A stretch of 64,000 nucleotides of DNA from Paraburkholderia sp. LEh10 (GTDB taxonomy: Bacteria > Pseudomonadota > Gammaproteobacteria > Burkholderiales > Burkholderiaceae): NCBI RefSeq assembly GCF_017814945.1, contig NZ_JAGIPX010000016.1, positions 1-64,000 on the forward strand, given 5' to 3'. How positions within the stretch are numbered: the first letter of the stretch is position 1; each line of letters begins with the position of its first letter. Below are positions 18,192 to 27,470 of the stretch, piece by piece. A program made the position numbers and the translations under genes. The notes beneath the pieces are model-generated. The model searched no databases and was not told where the DNA came from. It saw only the letters and a program-made list of their open reading frames with translations.

Positions 18192-19111
18192 GCACCACGC
18201 CGACTGCCGTACTAGAACTGCCGTACAAGGCTCCCTTCGACTGGCCGCGCATCCTGCGCTTTGTCGGCGGCCGCGCGACGCCGGGGGTCGAAGCTGTCGA
18301 AGACGGCGTCTGGCGCCGCGCGATCGGCTGGAACGGCGACAGCGGCACACTCGCCGTACGCAAGCATCCGCGCAAGCACTGCATCGTCGCGATCATCGAC
18401 GGCGCCGCGAGCCGCCACGTCGACGCGCTCGCCGCGCCCATCGCGCGCATGTTCGATCTGCACGCCGATCCGAAGGCGATCGGTGCGAGCCTTGCCGCCG
18501 ATCCGTGGCTCGCGCCGCTCGTCGCCACAGCGCCTGGTTTGCGCGTACCCGGCGCGTGGTCCGGATTCGAACTGGTCGTGCGGGCGATCGTCGGCCAGCA
18601 AGTCAGTGTAAAGGCCGCGACCACGATCATCGGACGAATCGTGCAGCGCGCCGGTGTGCGCATCGACGATCATCCGCATCAAACCACCGCCTGGCGCTTC
18701 CCGACTCCCGACACGCTGGCCGCAGCGAACCTCGCGCAGATCGGCATGCCCGGCAAGCGCATCGAGGCGTTGCAGGGCTTCGCGCGCGCGGTCGCGTCTG
18801 GCGACGTGCCCGTCGATAGCGTCGGCAGCGCGTCCTTCGATGTCGAGCGGCTTCGGGCGTCGCTGCTCGCGCTCCCGGGCGTCGGCCCGTGGACGGTCGA
18901 ATACGTCGCAATGCGCGCATGGCGCGACGCCGATGCGTGGCCTGCGTCGGATCTGGTGCTGATGCAAGCCATCGCGGCGCGCGATCCTGCGCTCTCGCGC
19001 CCGCGTCTGCAGCGCGAGCGCACCGATGCCTGGCGCCCGTGGCGGGCCTACGCGGCGATGCATCTGTGGAACGAAGTCGCCGATCGCGCGGGCGCGGCGC
19101 GCGGCGGCTAG
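18188..19111 (+). CDS. alkA: DNA-3-methyladenine glycosylase II
   Basis: A 307-residue base-excision glycosylase that removes alkylated purines. The N-terminal AlkA domain (FDWPRILRFVGGRATPGVE) is followed by a helix-hairpin-helix (LLALPGVGPWTVEYVAMRA) and the catalytic Asp in WPASDLVL. TTG 18188 is the likely start because it overlaps the ada stop by four bases (TTGA) and gives the family N-terminus; the open frame upstream is shadow sequence within ada. It forms an alkylation-repair operon with ada. Confidence 0.93.
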   Translation: MSTTPTAVLELPYKAPFDWPRILRFVGGRATPGVEAVEDGVWRRAIGWNGDSGTLAVRKHPRKHCIVAIIDGAASRHVDALAAPIARMFDLHADPKAIGASLAADPWLAPLVATAPGLRVPGAWSGFELVVRAIVGQQVSVKAATTIIGRIVQRAGVRIDDHPHQTTAWRFPTPDTLAAANLAQIGMPGKRIEALQGFARAVASGDVPVDSVGSASFDVERLRASLLALPGVGPWTVEYVAMRAWRDADAWPASDLVLMQAIAARDPALSRPRLQRERTDAWRPWRAYAAMHLWNEVADRAGAARGG

Positions 19112-19360
19112 CGGCTTTGCGCACACATGTGCGCCCGCGGCGGATCGACTTCGCGCCCCTGCGCGGCGTAGAGTGAGAAGGAGCGGACCGGACATCGCAG
19201 CTCGGCCGCAAGCGGCGCGGATGCTGCCCGAGGCAGCCCCAAGCAGCCGTTCTGGCGAGATGTTAAAGTGCCCGCTACTGAAAATTCCGCCGAACGTTGT
19301 CGACCGCGCCCGAGCAACATCGTGCGGCGCATGGCGGCCGACCAAGTTCGCCCCGCATCA

Positions 19361-20974
19361 ATGCCAAACACGACACCCTCCCGCACGACCGACGCGCTCC
19401 TGCACCGCCTGTCCGTGCTGACTTCCGGCCCGCAGCGCGATGCGCTGCCGGGCGGTTTGCGCGGCATCGAAAAGGAAAGCCTGCGCGTGACGGCTGACGG
19501 TCATCTCGCGACGACTGCGCATCCGCGCGCGCTCGGCTCTGCACTCACGCATCCTTCGCTGACGACGGACTATTCCGAAGCGCTGCTCGAACTCATCACG
19601 CCCGCGGAGCACGACGCGGCGACCACGCTCGAGCGTCTCGACACGCTGCATCGCTTCGTCTACTCGGCGATTGGCGACGAACTGCTGTGGAACAACTCGA
19701 TGCCGGGCCTCTTGCCCGAAGACGACGAGATTCCCATCGCGCACTACGGCACGTCGAATATCGGCAGGCTCAAATACGTGTATCGCGTCGGCCTCGCGCT
19801 GCGCTATGGACGCACAATGCAGTGCATCTCGGGCATCCACTACAACTATTCGTTGAACGAAGAAGTGTGGCGGCTGCTCCACGCCGACCAGCAATCGACG
19901 GCCAATGCCGTCGATTTTCAGTCCGACCGTTATCTCGCGCTGATCCGCAATTTCCGCCGCACGAGCTGGCTGCTGATGTATCTGTTCGGCGCATCGCCGG
20001 CGATCGATCGTCGTTTCCTGCGCGGCCGTCCGCACACGCTCGAATCGTTCAATGCGGACACGCTCTACCGCCCTTACGCGACGAGCCTGCGCATGAGCGA
20101 TCTCGGCTACTCGAACACGACGGCGCAGGCCGCGCTGCACGCCGACTACGACACGCTGCCAGGCTACCTCGACGCGCTGGCAAAAGCGGTCAGCCAGCCG
20201 TATCCGCAATATGAGGCCATCGGCACGCAGCGCGACGGCGAATGGGTGCAAATCAACACCAACGTGCTACAGATCGAAAACGAGTTCTACTCGACGATCC
20301 GCCCGAAGCGCGTCACGTATCCCGGCGAGCGTCCGTTGCATGCGCTGGCCGCGCGCGGCGTGCAGTATGTCGAGGTGCGTTGCATGGACATCGATCCGTT
20401 CGAGCCGACGGGCATCTCGCTGGAAACCGCCCGTTTTCTCGACGCTTACCTGCTGGTCTGTGCGCTGGACGAGAGCGCGCCGCTGCCGCCGCCTGCGTAC
20501 ACGGAAGCGAACCGGAACTTCGGCCGCGTGACGATGGAAGGGCGCAAGCCGGACCTCGAACTGACGCGCGACGGCCAGCCGGTCAGGATGCTCGATTGGG
20601 CCAACGAACTGCTCGCCAAGATCGATCACGCGGCCGCCGTGCTCGACTCGGTCCGCGGCGACGACAGCCACGCGCGCTCGGTCGCCGCGCAACGCGCGAA
20701 GCTCGCCGATGCATCGCTGACGCCGTCGGCTCGCGTGCTGCAGATCATGCGAGACAAGCAGCAAGGCTTCCTCGAGTTCGGCCTCACTCAGAGTGCGGCG
20801 CACGCGGAATATTTCCGCGCCCGCCCGCTGGACGAAGCCCAAACGCAAGCGTTCGCGACGCTTGCCGCCAAGTCGCTTGAAGAACAGGCGAAGCTCGAAC
20901 GCGACGAAGTCGGATCATTCGATGCGTTCGTCGCCGCATACCGCGCCTATACGTTGAACCGCTTCAGCGTATAG
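19361..20974 (+). CDS. gshA: Glutamate-cysteine ligase (type 1)
   Basis: Catalyses ATP-dependent joining of glutamate and cysteine, the first step of glutathione synthesis. The 537-residue length fits the proteobacterial GshA family. Conserved segments include GLRGIEKESLRV, ALTHPSLTTDYSEALLE, LLWNNSMPG, CISGIHYNYS and YVEVRCMDIDPFEP. ATG 19361 is preferred; upstream in-frame ATGs at 19268 and 19331 give longer tails, and none has a clear ribosome binding site. It is followed by a terminator at 21010. Confidence 0.95.
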   Translation: MPNTTPSRTTDALLHRLSVLTSGPQRDALPGGLRGIEKESLRVTADGHLATTAHPRALGSALTHPSLTTDYSEALLELITPAEHDAATTLERLDTLHRFVYSAIGDELLWNNSMPGLLPEDDEIPIAHYGTSNIGRLKYVYRVGLALRYGRTMQCISGIHYNYSLNEEVWRLLHADQQSTANAVDFQSDRYLALIRNFRRTSWLLMYLFGASPAIDRRFLRGRPHTLESFNADTLYRPYATSLRMSDLGYSNTTAQAALHADYDTLPGYLDALAKAVSQPYPQYEAIGTQRDGEWVQINTNVLQIENEFYSTIRPKRVTYPGERPLHALAARGVQYVEVRCMDIDPFEPTGISLETARFLDAYLLVCALDESAPLPPPAYTEANRNFGRVTMEGRKPDLELTRDGQPVRMLDWANELLAKIDHAAAVLDSVRGDDSHARSVAAQRAKLADASLTPSARVLQIMRDKQQGFLEFGLTQSAAHAEYFRARPLDEAQTQAFATLAAKSLEEQAKLERDEVGSFDAFVAAYRAYTLNRFSV

Positions 20975-21009
20975 CGCGCCGGGCACGGGCGCGCCGGGGA
21001 CGTCATCGA

Positions 21010-21033
21010 GGGCAGCTTCGCGCTGCCCTTTTT
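21010..21033 (+). terminator. Terminator of gshA
   Basis: GGGCAGC (21010-21016) pairs with GCTGCCC (21022-21028), followed by five T. Confidence 0.85.
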
Positions 21034-21211
21034 CATGGCGGTCGCATCGGGGCCGAAAATTGCTGTTCGTTGGTGTTGCGCTGCCTCAATCGCGATGCGC
21101 CTCCATGCGCGCAGTATGAACACGTCGGCGCCGTTGCGGTCCAATCCTGTATGGCGCAGCGCTTTGTCGATCGCCCGTTTGCAAGGGTGATGCGAGGGAG
21201 GAAACCGGGTT

Positions 21212-21688
21212 ATGAACAAAGTTCTGGTAGCCACGCTTTGCATAGTCGCCGCCGGCTGCTCGACGCAAGGTCAGGTCAATCCCGATGTGATGCAGATCGC
21301 CACCGCGCCCCTTACTTGCACCAGCAAGAGCCAATGCGACGCGTGGTGGCAACGCGCGCACACATGGGTTACAGCGCATTCCCGCTACGAGGTCACTAGC
21401 GCGACCGATTCGCTGATCCAGACGGCGGGACCGGACGGCGGCAACCGCGCGCTCGCGTTCGAAATAACAAAGGCGCCGAACAACGACGGCACGTCCACGA
21501 TTGGATTTGCCGCCCATTGCGACAGCGCTCTCGGATGTCGACCGAACCCTTGGGAAGCGGGCGCCGACTTCAAGCAATTCGTACGCGGCAACACGCCAGG
21601 TGCGGCGTCGACATCGTCGTCCGGTCATGCAGCTGGAACGTCGGGCCAATCGACATCGTCGCCGACGGGTGAGCCCGTCTCTCAGTAG
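21212..21688 (+). CDS. Predicted lipoprotein of unknown function
   Basis: A 158-residue protein with a lipobox VAAGC (Cys16), so probably an acylated envelope protein. The mature part carries Cys pairs (LTCTSKSQC and HCDSALGC) and WWQRAHTWV. The C-terminus is Ser/Thr/Gly-rich and likely disordered. A GGGAGGA-type site lies upstream. Function not recognised. Confidence 0.8.
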   Translation: MNKVLVATLCIVAAGCSTQGQVNPDVMQIATAPLTCTSKSQCDAWWQRAHTWVTAHSRYEVTSATDSLIQTAGPDGGNRALAFEITKAPNNDGTSTIGFAAHCDSALGCRPNPWEAGADFKQFVRGNTPGAASTSSSGHAAGTSGQSTSSPTGEPVSQ

Positions 21689-21793
21689 GACGAATCGCCG
21701 CCAATTAGCATTTCTTTAAGACTTCTCCGATTGGTGCAGACGCTTGTGGAACTTATCGTTCTGCAACCTCTGAATTCCTTCCCGAGAAGTCTC

Positions 21794-22525
21794 ATGTTCA
21801 TTCGTACGTTAATGTCACTTGCATGCGCCGCGGGTATTGCCGGCTGCACTTCATATTCCGGTCCCACCCATAATACGGATGTCGTGACGCTCGCCAATGG
21901 TACTCAGGCATATCGCGTCCAATGTCTTGGTCTGCTGGAAAGCTCCCAAAGCTGCATGGCCGAAGTAAAGCGCATTTGCGGCGACAAGCGCGCGACGCGA
22001 ATTGAATCGGTGGATCACATGTCTTCCGATTTCAAGTCGGAAAACGATCCGCGCGAAATCACGTTCCAGTGCACGACGCCCGTCGTCGAGAAGCCGGTCG
22101 CGCCGGCGCCTGTCGTCGTCATGCCCGTCGTGGCACCGGTTGCCACACCCGCTCCGGCTCCCGTGCGCCACGCACCCGTCCGCAAAATCACGTTGCAAGG
22201 CGATGCAACCTTCGCCGTCGGCAGCGCGACACTGACGCCCGTTGCAACGGCAAAGCTCGATGACTTCGTCGCGGCGAATCAGGGCGTCGATATCGACCAC
22301 CTGACGATCGCCGGCTATACGGATTCGACTGGCTCAGCAGAGTTGAACAACCGTCTGTCGGCGGCGCGCGCCCGCTCGGTGCAGAGCTACCTGGCCACCG
22401 CCGGCATGCGTGCCACGAAGTGGGACGTGCAGGGTTACGGCAGCGCATCGCCCGTCGCGCCGAACACCACGTCGATCGGCCGGGCGAAGAACCGCCGCGT
22501 CGAGATTCAGGTCGACGGCAAGTAA
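21794..22525 (+). CDS. OmpA-family lipoprotein
   Basis: A 243-residue outer-membrane lipoprotein with lipobox GIAGC (Cys18), then a small Cys-containing domain, a Pro/Val-rich linker (about 105-135) and a C-terminal OmpA-like peptidoglycan-binding domain. The latter shows IAGYTDSTGSAELNNRLSAA and GRAKNRRVEI, the usual peptidoglycan-contacting residues. It probably links the outer membrane to the wall. ATG 21794 gives the signal peptide; GAGAAG lies upstream. It ends at a terminator overlapping the convergent pump gene. Confidence 0.9.
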   Translation: MFIRTLMSLACAAGIAGCTSYSGPTHNTDVVTLANGTQAYRVQCLGLLESSQSCMAEVKRICGDKRATRIESVDHMSSDFKSENDPREITFQCTTPVVEKPVAPAPVVVMPVVAPVATPAPAPVRHAPVRKITLQGDATFAVGSATLTPVATAKLDDFVAANQGVDIDHLTIAGYTDSTGSAELNNRLSAARARSVQSYLATAGMRATKWDVQGYGSASPVAPNTTSIGRAKNRRVEIQVDGK

Positions 22526-22569
22526 TTCCACGCAGCAAAGCCCGGGAGCGGCGAAGCTCCCAACCGGCG

Positions 22570-22611
22570 GCGGCGGTGTCAATGTCCCATTGACGCCGCC
22601 GCTCCTTTTTT
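22570..22611 (+). terminator. Terminator of the OmpA-family gene
   Basis: A 15-base stem (GCGGCGGTGTCAATG with CATTGACGCCGCCGC, one G-T pair) with a three-base loop, then CTCC and six T. It overlaps the 3' end of the convergent DHA2 gene. Confidence 0.8.
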
Positions 22612-24222
22612 GGGCTTCGTAATCCACACGAGACACGCGAGCACGATGAAGCACGCGCATGAGATCCGGAAGAAGTCGTTGGTCGCCATCATGTAGCCCT
22701 GTTGCGTGACGATCTCATTCAACTGGGCGGTCACCGCCTGTCCGTTGAAACCCAACGACGTCAGCTGAACGGTATAAGAGGTCGTATTCGCCGAATAGGC
22801 GCTTACCGATTCGGTCAGCAGCGCATGGTGATAAATCGCGTCGTTTTCCCAAAATGTCGTGCTAATCGCCGTACCAATCGCGCCCGATAGCGTCCGCAGG
22901 AAATTCGACAGTCCCGACGCGCTCGCGAGCCGCTCGTCGGCGACGCTGGATAGCGTGATCGTCGTCATTGGCACGAAGAAGCACGCAACGCCGATCCCCT
23001 GCACGAGCCGCGGCAGGATCACCTGATTGAACGGCGCATCGAGCGTAAACGTCGAGTTCCACAGCGACACGAACGCGAAGACCACGAACGCGAAACTCGC
23101 GACCAACCGCAAATTCAGGCGATGCATGTTGCGGCCGATCATCGGCGACAGCACAAGTGCGAGCAAGCCGACGGGCGCCGTCGCGAGTCCGGCGAGTCCG
23201 GCTGTGTATCCCATGACGGTCTGCAGCCAAAGCGGGAAGATCACCACCGAGCCGAAAAACGCCATGAAACCAAACGAGATAATCAGCGCGCCGAGTGCGA
23301 AATTGCGGTCCTTGAAGAGCGACAAATCAACGACAGGCTCTTTCTCCGTCATCTCCCACACGAGCATGAAGGCGAGCGACGTCACCGCGATGATCGAGAG
23401 CGCGACAATGAACGTGGAATTGAACCAGTCGTGATCTTTGCCCAGGTCGAGCATCATCTGCAGACACGACACGCCGATCACGAGCAGGCCGAGGCCGACG
23501 CCGTCGATGCGCTGCTTCGTCGTCGGTGTTTCGCGCCCGCGCAGCAGGAAGTACGCGCATGCAGCCGAAAACAGGCCAATGGGCAGATTGATATAGAAGA
23601 TCCACGGCCAAGTGTAGTTGTCGGTGATCCAGCCGCCCATCACGGGCCCGAAGATCGGTGCGACGATCACCGTCATCGCCCATAAGCCGAGCGCGAGCCC
23701 GCGCTTCTCAAGCGGATAGGAGCGCATCAGAATCGTCTGCGACAGTGGCACCATCGGCCCGGACACGAGACCTTGCAGCAGACGGAACGCGATCAGCGAT
23801 TCGAAGTTCTGCGCAAAGCCGCATGCCGCGGACGCCAGCGTGAACAGCAGCACCGACAACGTGAACAGCCGGACTTCGCCCACCCGTCGCGCGAGCCATC
23901 CAGTCAACGGCACGGCGATCGCGGATGCCACCGAATACGACGAGATCACCCATGTGCCCTCGCTTGTCGCGACGCCGAGACTGCCGGAGATCGTCGGCAC
24001 GGCGACATTGGCAATCGACGTGTCGAGGACTTCCATGAAGGTGCCCAAAGCAAGCCCCACCGTCAGAAGCGCAAGCGTGCCGCCAGCGAGCGGAGCAGGG
24101 ACGGTGGGCTTCGGGGAAACAGGGGCGCCGGGCGGAGCTGAACCGGGCGCCGATCGATCCGACAGATCGGAAATCGGCCAGTCGGCCGTCGTATCGGCAG
24201 AAGCGGAAGCCGAGGCGGTCAT
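22579..24222 (-). CDS. DHA2-family drug efflux MFS transporter (EmrB/QacA type)
   Basis: A 547-residue inner-membrane proton antiporter with about 14 membrane segments. The DHA2 motifs are present: LDTSIANVAVPTISG near residue 65, then WLARRVGEVRLF and RLLQGLVSGPMVPLSQ. The first 45 residues are a Pro/Ser/Ala-rich cytoplasmic tail. ATG 24222 has AGGAGA upstream. A MarR regulator lies upstream on the same strand and an outer-membrane NodT protein lies beyond, but no EmrA-type periplasmic adaptor is found between. Confidence 0.93.
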   Translation of the reverse strand: MTASASASADTTADWPISDLSDRSAPGSAPPGAPVSPKPTVPAPLAGGTLALLTVGLALGTFMEVLDTSIANVAVPTISGSLGVATSEGTWVISSYSVASAIAVPLTGWLARRVGEVRLFTLSVLLFTLASAACGFAQNFESLIAFRLLQGLVSGPMVPLSQTILMRSYPLEKRGLALGLWAMTVIVAPIFGPVMGGWITDNYTWPWIFYINLPIGLFSAACAYFLLRGRETPTTKQRIDGVGLGLLVIGVSCLQMMLDLGKDHDWFNSTFIVALSIIAVTSLAFMLVWEMTEKEPVVDLSLFKDRNFALGALIISFGFMAFFGSVVIFPLWLQTVMGYTAGLAGLATAPVGLLALVLSPMIGRNMHRLNLRLVASFAFVVFAFVSLWNSTFTLDAPFNQVILPRLVQGIGVACFFVPMTTITLSSVADERLASASGLSNFLRTLSGAIGTAISTTFWENDAIYHHALLTESVSAYSANTTSYTVQLTSLGFNGQAVTAQLNEIVTQQGYMMATNDFFRISCACFIVLACLVWITKPKKGAAASMGH

Positions 24223-24309
24223 TCGTGTCTCCTGTGAATCATGGCAAGAACTTGACCTGACACGAAAATGCCCGACGCACATGGCGTAATTTTCATGTCT
24301 TGACACTTT

Positions 24310-24321
24310 CTGCCCAGACAG
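24310..24321. promoter_or_regulatory. Candidate MarR operator upstream of the efflux pump
   Basis: CTGCCCAGACAG, an imperfect palindrome, lies 88 bases before the pump start. The same motif (CTGCCCAGGCAG) is found at 24956-24967 upstream of the MarR gene. Confidence 0.45.
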
Positions 24322-24375
24322 ATAGTTTTTAAAAAAAATGGCGCCAGTTCGCGCGGCCGCCTTAGCGCTCGCCGT

Positions 24376-24897
24376 TCACGCGGACGGCCTGTCCTCTTCG
24401 TCTTCCCCAGCGCCGCCAGCGGCGCATCCATCAGCCTCGGCGCCCGCGTCGATGCCATTTGCAATGAATCGGCTCAGCAGATCGATCAGCGTCGCCAGAT
24501 CCGCGTCGGAAAAACCGCGCAGTTGCTCGTTGAGCACGGCGGCGCCGATTTGCGGCAACTGCGACGCCGCCTCTTGGCCCTGCAGCGTCAATTCCAGTTT
24601 CACGATGCGCCGGTCCCTGTCGCTGCGCGATCGCGCGATCAACCCCTTCTTTTCGAGGCGATCGAGCATCCGCGTCATCGATCCGCTGTCATAGGACATC
24701 ACCCGCGACAATTCGAACGGCGTTGTCGCCCGGCCGCACGACAGCAACAGGATCACGCCGATCTGCTGCGTGGTCAGCCCCAGATGCGCGACCGCGCGGT
24801 CCGTGCGATCGACCAGCACGTTGCGCGCTTTGGTCAGGAAATAGCCAAGACTCGATTCGAGGTGAATCGACTCCGGCTGATAAGGACCGTGCGTCAT
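24376..24897 (-). CDS. MarR-family transcriptional regulator
   Basis: A 173-residue winged-helix regulator. The recognition region reads TPFELSRVMSYDSGSMTRMLDRLEKKGLI and the wing has RSRSDRDRRIVKLELT, both typical of the EmrR/MprA branch. The C-terminal 25 residues are an acidic, Gly/Ala-rich tail. It sits 153 bases upstream of the DHA2 pump on the same strand and probably represses it; ligand release by phenolic or lipophilic compounds is usual for the family. Shared 12-base palindromes lie upstream of both genes. Confidence 0.92.
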   Translation of the reverse strand: MTHGPYQPESIHLESSLGYFLTKARNVLVDRTDRAVAHLGLTTQQIGVILLLSCGRATTPFELSRVMSYDSGSMTRMLDRLEKKGLIARSRSDRDRRIVKLELTLQGQEAASQLPQIGAAVLNEQLRGFSDADLATLIDLLSRFIANGIDAGAEADGCAAGGAGEDEEDRPSA

Positions 24898-24955
24898 AAA
24901 AGCTCTTTCGTAAGTTGCCTATCGGCGGAGATCGGGACAATGCCGAAAATTTTAT

Positions 24956-24967
24956 CTGCCCAGGCAG
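24956..24967. promoter_or_regulatory. Candidate MarR operator upstream of marR
   Basis: CTGCCCAGGCAG, a perfect CTGCC/GGCAG palindrome around CA, 58 bases upstream of the MarR gene start. One base differs from the copy at 24310. Confidence 0.45.
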
Positions 24968-25027
24968 CGAACCGGTCGGGAATTCAATCCAAAAACAACG
25001 AATGACCATGCTGCGATGCACAGTATG

Positions 25028-25056
25028 TTGAAAATTGATTGCATAGTCAATATTAT
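25028..25056 (+). promoter_or_regulatory. Promoter with an embedded palindrome
   Basis: TTGAAA (25028-25033), a 17-base spacer and TATTAT (25051-25056) form a near-consensus sigma-70 promoter. The spacer contains ATTGATTGCATAGTCAAT, whose ATTGA/TCAAT ends are a palindrome resembling MarR-type operators. It would drive the 25153 gene and perhaps the NodT gene. Confidence 0.5.
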
Positions 25057-25152
25057 GGCAAGCAACGAATTACCCGATCCGCGTCATCGGAGACCATGTT
25101 CTGACCGCACTTGCGTGCGCCTTCCTTTACCGGCGCACAGAGGATTTCCGCG

Positions 25153-25518
25153 ATGCTGTACCTCAAAAACACCCTTGGCGGCTGGGGCCGCTCATTGACC
25201 GATTCCGCGCTTCAAACTTTCCAGGGAGCCAACCGCTGGTGGAAAGTGGCTCTGTACGCGGTAATTTTCGTCCTGCCGGGCGGGTCTCTCGGGGTGTTGC
25301 TCTTCGCGTGGTTCGAACATCGGCGCTCGCCTGGCGCCCAAAAGCGCGCCGTCAGGCCGATCGCGCTGCTTGCATCCCCGCTCAAGGCCCGCTTGACGGG
25401 CAACCACCAGACGATCGCGCCTGCCGCGACGGTCTGCCAGACCCGCCCCGACGCGCCGGCATGCCGCGCCGCCGCCGGCAAACAGGCGCGGCAGACGACA
25501 GCGGACCCGCGCGTCTGA
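25153..25518 (+). CDS. Small membrane protein of unknown function
   Basis: A 121-residue protein from ATG 25153 with AGAGGA upstream. Residues about 29-50 (WWKVALYAVIFVLPGGSLGVLLF) form one membrane segment. The rest is a basic, Ala/Arg-rich tail with two Cys and no recognised domain. It lies between the MarR gene and the NodT gene, downstream of a strong promoter, and may be part of the efflux unit. Confidence 0.65.
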   Translation: MLYLKNTLGGWGRSLTDSALQTFQGANRWWKVALYAVIFVLPGGSLGVLLFAWFEHRRSPGAQKRAVRPIALLASPLKARLTGNHQTIAPAATVCQTRPDAPACRAAAGKQARQTTADPRV

Positions 25519-25787
25519 ACCCATCCCAGGCGCTACGTGACGAAGGCTGCCCTGGCAGGCGGCCCTTTTCCGTGCGTGAAGCGCCGTAACAGCACGTAAC
25601 CGTCGATATACCGTCGGTAACACACACGGAGCGTGCGCGGCATTAACCTTCTGTTTTCGTCGCCGGCCGCCGTGTCAGCTACCATTCGAGCGATCGCGAA
25701 TCCGCGCCGGGCACCGCGTGAGCGGCCGCTCCGCGATCGCCTCGCCTGTGCGCATCGCGCCATCCGAATCGACAGGAATTCATTTGC

Positions 25788-27389
25788 ATGCAGTTTGATC
25801 GAACTTCGCGCGCACCTGCCGCTGTCGCGAACGTCGCGGGGCCACGCGTCCTGACCATTGCCGCTGCCGCTGCGCTCGCCGTCGCTCTTGCCGGTTGCGC
25901 GGTCGGCCCCGACTACAAGCGGCCGTCGGTCGAGGTTCCCGCTTCGTACAAGGAAGCCGCCGAAGGCTGGAAGGTCGCGCAGCCCGCCGACCAGCAGGAC
26001 CGTGGCGCATGGTGGACCATCTATAACGACCCGCAGCTGAATGCGCTCGAAGACAAGCTGAACGCGTCGAACCAGAGCATCGCGCAGTTCGCCGCCGCAT
26101 ACCGGCAGGCACGCGCGCTCGTCAGCGAGGCGCGCGCAGCCTATTTCCCGGTGATCAGCGCATCGGCGGATGCTTCGCGCTCGCGCACGCCGAGCCGCAG
26201 TTTCAACGGATCAGTGACGGGAGGCGGGGGCGGGACCACTTCGTCGCTGAGCAGCTCCGGCTCGATCAGCAACAGCTACAGCCTGTCGCTCGACGCCACC
26301 TGGGAACCCGACCTCTGGGGCAAGGTGAGCCGCACCGTCGCGGGACAAAAGGCGGGCCAACAAAGCGCCGCCGCCGATCTGGCGAACGCGCGCCTTTCCG
26401 CTCAGGCGACGCTCGCGCAAACCTACTTCAATACCCGTTCGCTCGACGCGCAGCAGAAATTGCTCGACGACACCGTCGCCGCATACCAGCGCTCGCTCAC
26501 GCTCACGCAGAACCGTTATGCGCAGGGTGTCGCGGCGCGCTCCGACGTGATTCAGGCGCAAACGCAGCTGCAATCGGCGCAGGCCGCGGCAATCGACAAC
26601 GGCGTCGCGCGCGCGCAGAACGAGCACGCGATCGCCGTGCTGGTCGGCGAGCCCGCCTCGACGTTCGCGCTGCCGCCCGCGCCGCTCGACGCCTTGCCGC
26701 CCGCCGTGCCCGCGCAATTGCCGTCCGCGCTGCTCGAGCGGCGGCCGGATATCGCGTCGGCGGAACGCAGGGCCGCGGCGGCAAACGAGCAGATCGGCGT
26801 CGCGATTTCGGCGTTCTTTCCGACGCTGACGCTGTCGGCGAGCGGCGGCTTCGAAAGCTCGGTGTTCTCGCAATTGCTGCAGATGCCGTCGCGCTTCTGG
26901 ACGCTCGGCCCGCAGCTCGCGACGACCATTTTCGACGCGGGCCTGCGCCACGCGCAGACGGAAGCCGCGCGCGCCGCATATGATCAGGACGTCGCCACCT
27001 ATCGGCTGACGGTGCTGACGGCGTTCCAGGATGTCGAAGACAACCTCGCGTCGCTGCGCATTCTCGAGCAGGAAATCACGGTTCAGGAACAGGCCGTGCA
27101 GTCCGCACAGCAGGCGCTCGATATCGTGACGAACCAGTACAAGTCCGGCACGGTCGGCTATCTGAACGTGCTGACGGCGCAAACCACCGCGTTCACGGCC
27201 GAGCAGAAGCTCGCGAGCATCGCCGGTCAGCGGATGGTTTCGTCAGTGGGTCTCGTCAAGGCATTGGGCGGTGGCTGGGAAGTGTCGCAGATGGACCGCG
27301 AAACGGGCGATGTCGCCGCGCCAGCGCCCGCTTCCGCGCCTGCGGCTCCCACTACGCCCGTCGCCGGAGCGCCAGCATCAGCCGGCTAG
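25788..27389 (+). CDS. RND/MFS efflux outer-membrane lipoprotein (NodT/OprM family)
   Basis: A 533-residue TolC-like channel. The lipobox ALAGC gives acylated Cys37, followed by the family hallmark VGPDYKRP. Two OEP repeats follow (about 90-280 and 310-490), with ERRPDIASAERR in the second. The C-terminal 35 residues are Ala/Pro-rich. It would carry drugs across the outer membrane for an inner-membrane pump. The nearby DHA2 pump is a plausible partner although no periplasmic adaptor is encoded here. Confidence 0.93.
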   Translation: MQFDRTSRAPAAVANVAGPRVLTIAAAAALAVALAGCAVGPDYKRPSVEVPASYKEAAEGWKVAQPADQQDRGAWWTIYNDPQLNALEDKLNASNQSIAQFAAAYRQARALVSEARAAYFPVISASADASRSRTPSRSFNGSVTGGGGGTTSSLSSSGSISNSYSLSLDATWEPDLWGKVSRTVAGQKAGQQSAAADLANARLSAQATLAQTYFNTRSLDAQQKLLDDTVAAYQRSLTLTQNRYAQGVAARSDVIQAQTQLQSAQAAAIDNGVARAQNEHAIAVLVGEPASTFALPPAPLDALPPAVPAQLPSALLERRPDIASAERRAAAANEQIGVAISAFFPTLTLSASGGFESSVFSQLLQMPSRFWTLGPQLATTIFDAGLRHAQTEAARAAYDQDVATYRLTVLTAFQDVEDNLASLRILEQEITVQEQAVQSAQQALDIVTNQYKSGTVGYLNVLTAQTTAFTAEQKLASIAGQRMVSSVGLVKALGGGWEVSQMDRETGDVAAPAPASAPAAPTTPVAGAPASAG

Positions 27390-27409
27390 ACGTCGCCACG
27401 TACGAACCA

Positions 27410-27456
27410 GGAATGCAGACGGCCGCGATGCGCGACCATGGCGGCATTCCGTTTTT
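27410..27456 (+). terminator. Possible terminator after the NodT gene
   Basis: GGAATGC (27410-27416) pairs with GCATTCC (27444-27450) around a long GC-rich loop, followed by GTTTTT. The long loop lowers confidence. Confidence 0.35.
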
Positions 27457-27470
27457 GCCCGCGAGGCAGG

